Origin: an uncultured Desulfovibrio sp.
GTDB lineage: Bacteria; Desulfobacterota; Desulfovibrionia; Desulfovibrionales; Desulfovibrionaceae
Length of the DNA stretch: 47,350 nucleotides
NCBI RefSeq assembly: GCF_902477725.1
Contig: NZ_CABSIF010000019.1
Location: 1-47,350, forward strand
Reading direction: 5' to 3'
In this document: positions 40,819 to 47,350 of the stretch, in pieces
Position numbering within the stretch: position 1 is the first letter of the stretch
Layout of the letters: every line of letters begins with the position of its first letter
The notes under the pieces: model-generated
Database searches by the model: none
Seen by the model: only the letters and a program-made list of their open reading frames with translations
What the model was told of the DNA's origin: nothing
Translations under genes and position numbers: made by a program

Positions 40819-43359
40819 CTAGGAAAGTACTGCCTTGGCTTCGGCCACACGGGCCTCTTCTTCCCTCCCAAGCTTGCGCAGGGCACGGGCAAGGGTTTCC
40901 CAGGCCTCGGGCTTATCGTGCAGGCCGGCGCTTTTGCGGGCCAGCAGCTCCGCCATGGCCGGATCTTCATTGCTATCCAGATAGATATTCGCCAGCAGCA
41001 GCATGGAGGCCGCATCCTGCGGATTGCGCACCAACGCCTCGTGCAGCAGTTCGCGGGCCTCGCCCCCCTTGCGCTGGCGCACAGCCACACGCGCAAGGTG
41101 CCTGCGGGCAAGGCTGGGCGCGCCGGGGCGCGCATCTTCCAGGGCAGCGGCTATTTCATAAAAACGCCGTGCCTCGGCCCTTCTGCCGCCCTGTTCGCAC
41201 AGTTGCCCAAGACGGATGTGGGCAAATTGGTGATCGGGCGAAACCTTGACGCACTGTCGGTAATACCGGGCTGCGGCGCGCTTTTCGCCAAGACCCTGAC
41301 AGACCGTGCCCAGATTGTAGTAAATCTGTTCGGCAAGAGCTTTATCCGGCCCGTGCCGCAAGGCTTCCGTAAAATGCCGCCGGGCTTCATGCTGCCGCCC
41401 AAGGGCCGCCATACATACGCCAAGGGAATTCCAGGCCATGGCATTGGCCTCGTCAGCCAGCAGAGCAAGCTTGTATTCTTCCACCGCGCCAAAAACATCG
41501 CCTAGGCTGTACCGCCTGTCGGCGCTGATGTTCAGCGCAAGGGAATTGCACACGCCCACCTTGGGGTCTGGCAGCAGCAGGGCGTATTCCAGAGCCTTCA
41601 GGGCGCAGTCGGGCATTTCTCCCCTGCGGAACTGAAGGAAGGGATACCCAGCAAGCCCCACAGAAGCCGAAATGCCACGGCTGTTTAGTTCGCCGCACAC
41701 GCCCTCGTACAGAGACACAAGGGCTTGCGCTTCCACATCCGGATGGAAAAATATCAGACTGTTGCTGCCGTAGCGTCCAGCCATCGGCTGCGGCAGGCTC
41801 TGCGTCTCGCCAAGGGCATCGCGCCACACGTTGAGGGCTGTTTCAATAATTCCCTGCCGATTTGCAGCATCGTGCACGCCGTCCAGCGGAACGGCATCCG
41901 TGTTCGCTGCCTCACCCGAGTCAGAATTGCCAGGCTCCAGCCGCAACAGGCAAAGCGTAAAGCGGTTGCGCCTCTCCGCCTCCACGGCAAAACGGTTCAA
42001 AAAATCACCGTGCCCGCACAAACCGCCTGCACACTCTGCTTGGGGGGACGCGGAAGCACCACATGCAGCAGCAGCATGTTTGCCACCTTCGGCGGATTCT
42101 GCCCTCTGGTTCTGCTCCTGCACGGCCACCGCCGCATTTGGAATGGCAGGGCGCGCGGCGGAAAAATCCTGTTCGTCCAGATCTGGGCTCAGAACGGGCG
42201 TTTCACCCAGCAGGGTGAGCCTGTCCCCCACCTCGGGGCGGCAGGTAACATCAACCAGATGCAGGGCCTCGGCAACGGAATCCGTATCCCGCGTATGCAG
42301 CACCACCAGTTCGCCCTTGTAATGGGGCGAACCGCTTTCTGCCTGTCCCCACAGGGCAAACCGCATGCCCTCGCGGGCCTTGGCCTGACGCCCAAGGCTA
42401 AGCCGCACGCGGCCCAGCGGCAGGGATTCCAGCACCATGCCGCCTTCTTGCAGGATGCGCGCAAAGGGCATGATGCGGCTTTCCACAGCCTGAGCGCCGT
42501 CAGCCTCCTGCCCGGCCACATCTGCGGCGAGGCGGGCGCGATCCATGCACAGGCGAGCTTGATCGTGCATTTCAAGGTGCATTTCTGTACCGCGCATATC
42601 CTGCGGGTACAGGGCATGCCCTGCGCACAAACGCGGGCGCACCGGCTTTTTCAGCAGCGGATAGGGCATGCGCACCGCTTCCATGCGCGTCAGGGCTGCG
42701 CGGGCCAACTTATGGCAAGCGCCGCGCCCGCTGGCGGGAAAGAGCAAGGCAATTTCCCAGCGCCCCACGCGCGCTGCCAGAACATCCGACGGCAGGGCTT
42801 CGCGGCAGGCGTCTGCCAGAGCCTTGAGATATTTTTCTGCAAAAGCATGCCCGCCGCGCCGCACCACAGAATCCCCGTTGGCAAGCCTCAGCAGCACAAT
42901 CCCCATGCACAGCCAGTGCAGGGGAGCGGGGCCGCTTTCTTCCGCGCCCGGCTCTTCCAGATAGGCCCGCAAACGCTCCGCGGCATTTTCCATATGCGCA
43001 AACAGGGCCTCTTCTGTGGCAAGCCCGGTAACGGAATCCGTGCGCATGGCCTTGGCTCTGGCAAGATTTTCCAGACACAGGGCCGTTATGGCAGGCAGAA
43101 AAGGCAAAAGGGGCCGGGCCTCGCGCGCCTTGACGCCGTGCAGCATGGCAACGCCAAGCAGATGGTCGTCGCGACGCAAGGGCAGCAGCAGCCTGCGTTC
43201 CCGCGACAGCAATTGCGGCTCTTCGGGCGCGCGGCTGGTAGGAAAATACAGGGCGTGCCCTGAAAAGGACAGGAATGAAGACAACTGTTCACACAACAGG
43301 CCTTCCATTTCCATGAGGTCTTCACGCGCGAGTTCGAGCTGCGGGCAGTTTTTTTGCAT
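40819..43359 (-). CDS. Large protein with two degenerate GGDEF domains and TPRs
   Basis: An 846-residue, apparently soluble protein. Residues ~10-95 look GAF-like. A GGDEF-type domain follows, opening DSVTGLATEEAL (from 108) but with VGRWEI (198-203) at the active-site loop. A second GGDEF-like domain has AGRYGSN at that place (near 530). Neither keeps GG(D/E)EF, so cyclase activity is not expected. The last ~240 residues hold at least five TPR units (AMAWNSLGVCMAALGRQHEARRHFTEAL and others). It may be a regulator or scaffold that binds c-di-GMP or nucleotides; this is inferred. The ATG at 43359 has gaag directly adjacent; an upstream TTG is possible. Confidence 0.78.
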   Translation of the reverse strand: MQKNCPQLELAREDLMEMEGLLCEQLSSFLSFSGHALYFPTSRAPEEPQLLSRERRLLLPLRRDDHLLGVAMLHGVKAREARPLLPFLPAITALCLENLARAKAMRTDSVTGLATEEALFAHMENAAERLRAYLEEPGAEESGPAPLHWLCMGIVLLRLANGDSVVRRGGHAFAEKYLKALADACREALPSDVLAARVGRWEIALLFPASGRGACHKLARAALTRMEAVRMPYPLLKKPVRPRLCAGHALYPQDMRGTEMHLEMHDQARLCMDRARLAADVAGQEADGAQAVESRIMPFARILQEGGMVLESLPLGRVRLSLGRQAKAREGMRFALWGQAESGSPHYKGELVVLHTRDTDSVAEALHLVDVTCRPEVGDRLTLLGETPVLSPDLDEQDFSAARPAIPNAAVAVQEQNQRAESAEGGKHAAAACGASASPQAECAGGLCGHGDFLNRFAVEAERRNRFTLCLLRLEPGNSDSGEAANTDAVPLDGVHDAANRQGIIETALNVWRDALGETQSLPQPMAGRYGSNSLIFFHPDVEAQALVSLYEGVCGELNSRGISASVGLAGYPFLQFRRGEMPDCALKALEYALLLPDPKVGVCNSLALNISADRRYSLGDVFGAVEEYKLALLADEANAMAWNSLGVCMAALGRQHEARRHFTEALRHGPDKALAEQIYYNLGTVCQGLGEKRAAARYYRQCVKVSPDHQFAHIRLGQLCEQGGRRAEARRFYEIAAALEDARPGAPSLARRHLARVAVRQRKGGEARELLHEALVRNPQDAASMLLLANIYLDSNEDPAMAELLARKSAGLHDKPEAWETLARALRKLGREEEARVAEAKAVLS

Positions 43360-43694
43360 CTTCAAATTGTAGTGTGGCAAAGGCTGCTTGTCTAGAAAAT
43401 TTCAAGACAGAGAACCCCCGTTGGCCTGACCACCAAAGGATGGCTTTTCCGTTCAGCCCCATCCCGGAGCTGCCCGCCGAGGCCAAACCATGCCCGCAAC
43501 TTGATTTTGCCCCATTGTGCGGCTAATTTTATGGAAATTGAACGCTGTGGCGGGCAAAAATTTTGCCGCGGCCGCCTTGTTAACGCGCCAGGCGCTTGCC
43601 TGTGAACACCATCCACGATAGCATATCCAAAGTCGATAATTTTGCGCGCAGCAAACCACTGCGCGCCTGATATCGACAAGCCAAAGGAACTTTT
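43360..43694. other. Divergent intergenic region
   Basis: About 335 bases between the divergently transcribed GGDEF/TPR and hydrolase genes; no gene is supported. A near-perfect palindrome, ggcaaaa-a-ttttgcc (43553-43567), could be an operator. No convincing promoter pair was found. Confidence 0.4.
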
Positions 43695-44321
43695 ATGCCA
43701 GTTGCCACGTTTCCCCTCGGCCCTTTGCAGACCAACAGCTACCTTATCCACAGCGGCACTCAGGCCGTTGCGGTGGACGTGGGCGGCGACCCGGAACCCA
43801 TGCTGGAGTATCTGGCTAAGCACGGTCTGAAACTGGCTGCCATCTGCATTACCCATCGGCACTTCGACCACGTTTACGGCGTGGCGGATTTGCAGAAGGC
43901 TACAGGAGCACCTGTTTACATCAGCGCCGATGATGACTGCCTGGAGGGGACGGAATCCGCGCAGGGCGGCCTGTGGGGCTTTCCCACTGTGACTCCGTAT
44001 CAGTCGCAGCCCATAGCTCTGGGCAAGACCTCGTTCGGCGGAATGGAATGCGAAGTGCTTGCCACCCCTGGGCACACCCCGGGCGGAGTTTCGCTGTTTT
44101 TCCCTACTGAACAACTTGTTTTTACAGGAGATGCGCTCTTTTACCGCTCTATTGGCCGCACGGACTTTCCCGGCGGCGATCACGACGGCCTGCTGCGCTC
44201 AGTGACGGAAGTACTTTTCAAACTGCCGGAAGACGCCGTTGTGTACCCTGGTCACGGTCCCTCCACCACCATTGGCGATGAAAAAAAGAGCAACCCTTTT
44301 TGCGGTGAATTTCAGCTATGA
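43695..44321 (+). CDS. MBL-fold (glyoxalase II-like) metallohydrolase
   Basis: A 208-residue zinc- or iron-dependent hydrolase. Metal ligands are readable as THRHFDH (His54, His56, Asp58, His59), the His in TPGHTPGG, Asp in FTGDALF, and the terminal YPGHGP. The short form and FTGDALFYRSIGRTDFPGGDH are typical of small MBL hydrolases annotated as hydroxyacylglutathione hydrolase-like; the substrate is unknown. It lacks the HxExDH variant of the flavo-diiron enzymes. aaagga precedes ATG 43695. The last codon overlaps the next gene (ATGA), so it is translationally coupled to the flavoprotein gene. Confidence 0.92.
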   Translation: MPVATFPLGPLQTNSYLIHSGTQAVAVDVGGDPEPMLEYLAKHGLKLAAICITHRHFDHVYGVADLQKATGAPVYISADDDCLEGTESAQGGLWGFPTVTPYQSQPIALGKTSFGGMECEVLATPGHTPGGVSLFFPTEQLVFTGDALFYRSIGRTDFPGGDHDGLLRSVTEVLFKLPEDAVVYPGHGPSTTIGDEKKSNPFCGEFQL

Positions 44322-45004
44322 ACAACGTGCTTGTGCTCCAGTGCAGTCCTCATGTGGGAGGCGTTTCTGATTCGGTGGCAAACCTTTTTACAAAAGGCAT
44401 GGCCGAAGCCGGAATTGAAGCGCGCACTGTAGCCTTGCGCGACTATGCATATTCGCCCTGTACGGGGTGCGGCGGCTGCTCCAGGCCGCCGCACAAATGC
44501 ATTCTGGCCAATCGGCCCCTGCCCGGTCAGAATGATGCCTGCGCCCAGATGGACCAGGCTGAAGAAATTTTTCAAATGATCAACGAAGCACAGATGATCA
44601 TGATTTCTTCTCCCATTTATTTCTATTTTCTACCAGCGCACTTCAAGGCGCTTATCGACAGAACCCAACGATTCTGGATGTTACAAGGCGGCGAAGACCG
44701 CGGTTCCCTGCCCCTTTCCCGCGCAAAGCCCGTGCTTGTAGCCATGACCGCAGGGCGTCGGCGCGGCAATCTGTTGTTTTCAGGCTCTCTGCTCTCGCTC
44801 AAATACTTTCTGGCCCCCCTTGGGGCTGCCGTTCGGGAAACCCGACTGCTGCGCGGGCTTGAATCAACCAAGGATCTGCACGAACGCCCCGCAGTAATTG
44901 CCGCCCTGCATGCCTGGGGGCACGACTGGGGCCACAGGCTCGCCACAGAAAATGCCAGCTATGAGCTGACCCAGCCCCTGCCCGAAGCTGCGGACAAACC
45001 ATAG
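44318..45004 (+). CDS. Iron-sulfur flavoprotein-like NAD(P)H/FMN reductase
   Basis: A flavodoxin-fold protein of 228 residues. FMN-binding elements are LQCSPHVGGVSDSVA near the N-terminus and SSPIYFYFLPAHFKALIDRTQRF. A compact Cys motif, Cys48-x2-Cys51-x2-Cys54-x6-Cys61, matches the CX2CX2CX4-7C cluster of archaeal-type iron-sulfur flavoproteins, so an Fe-S cluster beside FMN is likely. Such proteins reduce oxygen, peroxide or quinones in anaerobes. The ATG overlaps the upstream TGA (ATGA). The last ~50 residues are Leu/Arg-rich. Electron donor is unknown. Confidence 0.85.
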   Translation: MNNVLVLQCSPHVGGVSDSVANLFTKGMAEAGIEARTVALRDYAYSPCTGCGGCSRPPHKCILANRPLPGQNDACAQMDQAEEIFQMINEAQMIMISSPIYFYFLPAHFKALIDRTQRFWMLQGGEDRGSLPLSRAKPVLVAMTAGRRRGNLLFSGSLLSLKYFLAPLGAAVRETRLLRGLESTKDLHERPAVIAALHAWGHDWGHRLATENASYELTQPLPEAADKP

Positions 45005-45035
45005 ACCGCGCCTTTTGTACCCCGTTCCTCACCCC

Positions 45036-45872
45036 ATGCCACATGACAAGCCCCAGCCGCACGCACCTGCACGCCGTGGCTGGCTGGGTTCTGTGGTGGC
45101 CCGCATGCAAAAAACACTGGGGCTGAACCAAGACCGCTGTTTGCACTGTCTGCGTCCCTTTTCCCCTGCGTTTGCGGCGCATCTCAATGCCGCGACAGCG
45201 CCGGAATCCCTCCTTTGCCCCCAATGCTGCGACCTGCTCACCCCATACGCCGGGCCCAGATGCCCGCGTTGCGGAATTCCGCCTTCTGATCCACAGGCAG
45301 GCAACAGCATCTGCGGCGCATGTCTACAAAATCCACCGCCGTGGAGCGGCGCTGCTTTCTACGGCCTCTATCAGGGGGCCCTGCGGCACACCCTGCTGCG
45401 GCTCAAGTTTGACGGGCATCTGTACCTTGCCCCCCTGTTGGGAAATTTTCTGCTTGAATCGGTGACCTGCCTGCCCCGGCCAGATGTCATTGTGGCAGTG
45501 CCGCAGCATCCCGCCCATCTGCGCCGCCGGGGATACAATCAGGCCCACGAACTGGCGCGGGCACTGCACGGCCTGTCAGGCCTGCCTGTGTCTTCAAGGC
45601 TGCTTTCCCGCCCCGTGCCCGGTCAGGAGCAGGCGCACCTGGGGGCAAAAGACCGGCGCAGCAACGTGCGTCACAGCTTTGCCGCCTCGCCGGAGGCAAG
45701 GGGGTTGCGCGTATGGATTGTGGACGATGTTATGACCACTGGCAGCACCATGAATGCCGCAGCCAGCGCCCTGCTCGCAGGTGGAGCCGCGCGGGTGGAT
45801 GCGGTATTTGCCGCCAGAACGCCGCTCAACACAGCCGCCGAAATTTCGGATCTCCCAAGCCATGCGGGGTAA
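45036..45872 (+). CDS. ComF-family phosphoribosyltransferase
   Basis: A ComF/GntX-like protein of about 278 residues. A Cys-rich N-terminal zinc region (CLHC near 34-37, CPQCCDLL, CPRCG, CGACL) precedes the PRTase domain. YGLYQGALRHTLLRLKFDGH and VPQHPAHLRRRGYNQAHELARAL are diagnostic; the PRPP loop is VDDVMTTGST. It is homologous to a factor for natural transformation in other bacteria, but many carriers are not competent. The start is uncertain: ATG 45036 and TTG 45015 lack a clear ribosome site and an internal ATG lies at 45105. It follows the flavoprotein gene by 31 bases and may be co-transcribed. Confidence 0.85.
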   Translation: MPHDKPQPHAPARRGWLGSVVARMQKTLGLNQDRCLHCLRPFSPAFAAHLNAATAPESLLCPQCCDLLTPYAGPRCPRCGIPPSDPQAGNSICGACLQNPPPWSGAAFYGLYQGALRHTLLRLKFDGHLYLAPLLGNFLLESVTCLPRPDVIVAVPQHPAHLRRRGYNQAHELARALHGLSGLPVSSRLLSRPVPGQEQAHLGAKDRRSNVRHSFAASPEARGLRVWIVDDVMTTGSTMNAAASALLAGGAARVDAVFAARTPLNTAAEISDLPSHAG

Positions 45873-46005
45873 GTGTGCACGCAGCACATGACAAGCTCAT
45901 GCTCTTGGGCTATACACAGGTCACATACACTAGCGCCCCGCCTCTACGTGCGGAAACAGAGCCAATCCCTCTGCATATCGCAGGCTTGGGCGCACAGGAG
46001 ATTTC

Positions 46006-47124
46006 ATGCCCAGCGCACACCGTTCCTGTCATCTGGGGTTATTTGAACATAAAAGTGCAGTTGTCGCCGCGTGTTGGGCTGTTTTGTCCTTCCTTTTTTT
46101 TGCGCCATCCGCACAGGCGCAGGTGACGTTGCTGGTGCCAAGCCAACCCAGCATTGAAGCACCAGCCCCCCGACAAAAGCAGGACGCCCCCGCCAAACGC
46201 GAAGATAAAAAAGACGAGAAGCGCCAGCAGGACGCCAAAACAGCATCCGGCAAGACAGACCAGCCCGCTGATGCCGCCGGCAAGCAGCCGGAACAGGCCC
46301 CCTCTGGGCCCACTGCCGAAGGCAAACCCGCTCCCAGCGGCGAGGCCGCCCCAGCAGACGCCCCGGCCAAGCCGGAACAGGCCGCTGCCCCCGCGCCAGC
46401 GCCCGCTGACACGCAGATAGATGAAGAAGTAGACGTACTTATCACCATGATGCGCCCCTTCCTGTACGAAGGGTTGGTCATGGACATGCCGCAGATGTTT
46501 GCGGTGCTGCGTTACGACAGCACCACACCGATAAAAGACGGCGTGGCGCAGCCCGAACGGCGCGACCTGCTGGGCGACATGGAAGAAATCCGCTACCTGA
46601 ACCAGAAAGCATGGGGGGCCAACGTCGCCCTGACCAAGCCCGGTCTCTACCAGTTCATCATTGAAGGCCGTCCCTGGTGGGATGCCGCGCACGGACGCTT
46701 TTTGCAGCATTACGTCAAAACAACGCTGCCGGTGTACGGCGTTGAGCGCGGCTGGAGCCTGCCCGTAGGCCAGCGTTTTGAAATCGTTCCGCTTTCCCGC
46801 CCCTTTGGTCTTACTGCGCCCGCCATGTTTTCCGGCGTGGTGCTCATGGACGGCAAGCCCCTTGCCGCCGCTTCTGTACGCATGGCGCGCATAAATACCG
46901 AAAAACGCCCCGTGCCGACCTCATGGCATGAGGATATTGCCGCCCGCACCAACAACAAGGGGGAATTCTCCTTTGTATTAAGCCAACCCGGCTGGTGGTG
47001 TTGCATGGCCAGCATTCCCGGTGATCCCCTCAAGGGGCCTGACGGCCAGCCCAAGCCCCTGCAACTGGGGACGCTGTTCTGGTTGTATGTGGACAGTCTT
47101 TCCAGCGAGGCGCGGAAGCGCTAG
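46006..47124 (+). CDS. Exported DUF4198-type protein
   Basis: A periplasmic protein of 372 residues. The signal peptide (1-38) ends in FFAPSAQA. Residues ~45-138 are a Lys/Pro/Ala/Glu/Gln-rich, low-complexity linker. The folded part (~140-365) has the Ig-like beta pattern of DUF4198 (VDVLITMMRPFLYEGLVMDMPQMFAVL, LTKPGLYQFIIEGRPWWD, FEIVPLSRPFGL, GEFSFVLSQPGWWCCMA). DUF4198 proteins often accompany nickel/cobalt ECF transporters as periplasmic metal-delivery subunits, but no transporter is in view. aggag precedes ATG 46006 by five bases. A terminator follows at 47143. Confidence 0.8.
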   Translation: MPSAHRSCHLGLFEHKSAVVAACWAVLSFLFFAPSAQAQVTLLVPSQPSIEAPAPRQKQDAPAKREDKKDEKRQQDAKTASGKTDQPADAAGKQPEQAPSGPTAEGKPAPSGEAAPADAPAKPEQAAAPAPAPADTQIDEEVDVLITMMRPFLYEGLVMDMPQMFAVLRYDSTTPIKDGVAQPERRDLLGDMEEIRYLNQKAWGANVALTKPGLYQFIIEGRPWWDAAHGRFLQHYVKTTLPVYGVERGWSLPVGQRFEIVPLSRPFGLTAPAMFSGVVLMDGKPLAAASVRMARINTEKRPVPTSWHEDIAARTNNKGEFSFVLSQPGWWCCMASIPGDPLKGPDGQPKPLQLGTLFWLYVDSLSSEARKR

Positions 47125-47142
47125 CTTGTTGAAAATTGAGAG

Positions 47143-47175
47143 TCCCCGGTTACGGTAGCGTGACCGGGGATTTTT
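47143..47175 (+). terminator. Terminator of the DUF4198 gene
   Basis: Eleven-pair stem with one G-T pair (47143-47153 and 47160-47170), six-base loop, then five T. It lies about 18 bases beyond the stop codon. Confidence 0.85.
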
Positions 47176-47302
47176 GCGTTTTATGCCTGCGTGGTGCGCG
47201 GTTTCGCCTAGGCGGGCCGATGGTAATCCTTTTTGCTTCCCTGCGGCACGGGATTCCGCCCTCCGGCGGAGTTTGGGACGCCTGCGCGGCGTGCGGCAAG
47301 GC
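47176..47302. other. Gene-free right flank
   Basis: G/C-rich sequence between the DUF4198 terminator and the 48-bp end repeat. It has several short palindromes (tccgcc/ggcgga near 47257-47272) and one weak minus-strand frame without a ribosome site. Most likely part of the same dispersed repeat as the right edge. Confidence 0.45.
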
Positions 47303-47350
47303 GGGGCCGGTTATGGGGCTACGCCCCCTTCTCGGCCCCCCTTGCATCCC
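47303..47350. repeat. 48-bp direct repeat, right copy
   Basis: Exact copy of positions 1-48, same orientation, running to the last base. The 127 bases before it (47176-47302) are also rich in short G/C palindromes (for example tccgcc/ggcgga) and hold no convincing gene. This suggests the whole segment belongs to a larger dispersed non-coding repeat that continues past the window edge. Confidence 0.85.

Noticed and set aside
41725..43263. A 512-codon open frame antisense to the GGDEF/TPR gene
   Set aside because: Low-complexity, Gln/His/Gly-rich translation without domains; the sense strand has clear TPRs.
43695..45004. Split rubredoxin:oxygen oxidoreductase (flavo-diiron)
   Set aside because: The MBL ligand motif is THxHxDH, not the HxExDH of flavo-diiron proteins, and the partner has an ISF-type Cys cluster.
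1..47350. Circular plasmid or phage genome closed by the 48-bp overlap
   Set aside because: Contents are chromosomal (ddl, hflKC, rel) with no replication, partition or structural genes.

Overview
The window looks like chromosomal DNA of a Desulfovibrio-type sulfate reducer (Desulfobacterota). The inference rests on four things: GC-rich genes with strong Shine-Dalgarno sites, a porin of the homotrimeric family typical of Desulfovibrio, a DUF2148 iron-sulfur protein beside chromate genes, and the mix of housekeeping genes (hflKC, ddl, a RelA/SpoT homologue). The species cannot be fixed from this sequence alone. No tRNA, rRNA, CRISPR array, transposase or integrase was seen.

Layout. 1-979 is gene-poor and holds two near-identical ~226-bp repeats with nested hairpins. 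The first 48 bp of the window recur exactly as its last 48 bp. 980-5333: a lipoprotein gene (minus), then a plus-strand cluster for a CDP-activated deoxysugar (rfbF, rfbG, an RmlC-like epimerase) ending in a UbiA-family prenyltransferase. 5486-8191: two minus-strand transporters (AGCS amino acid symporter, EamA/DMT). 8340-9879: an HD-domain protein coupled to D-Ala-D-Ala ligase, with a promoter placed so that the mRNA may be leaderless. 10086-14231: hflK-hflC-CI-like repressor-MltB transglycosylase, all minus and tightly spaced. 14712-16642: a small membrane protein, a TPR-like protein and a family 2 glycosyltransferase. A divergent GT-B glycosyltransferase follows at 16821.

18166-23426 encodes a YhaO/YhaN-type (SbcD/SbcC-like) nuclease and ATPase pair; the ATPase has a predicted membrane hairpin in its coiled coil. 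23725-25905 holds a STAS-like protein with a Cys/His tail and the porin. 26051-30590 is a minus-strand chromate/oxyanion operon: chrB, DUF2148, MFS transporter, chrA, rhodanese. Then come a chemoreceptor, an AT-rich gap, a bifunctional RelA/SpoT, a dipeptide-type solute-binding protein, a full-length SWIM/SNF2 helicase (plus), and a large TPR protein with two degenerate GGDEF domains. The window closes with a metallo-beta-lactamase hydrolase, an iron-sulfur flavoprotein-like reductase, a ComF-type phosphoribosyltransferase and a DUF4198 exported protein.

Themes: envelope construction and upkeep (CDP-sugar, glycosyltransferases, Ddl, MltB, porin, HflKC), stress and genome maintenance (RelA/SpoT, YhaNO, SNF2) and oxyanion handling (chr operon). 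The most unusual items are the CI-like repressor without its protease dyad inside the hflKC-mltB operon, the STAS-like protein with a metal-binding-type tail, the twin degenerate GGDEF/TPR protein, the chr operon with an iron-sulfur protein and rhodanese, and the hairpin repeats at the left edge.
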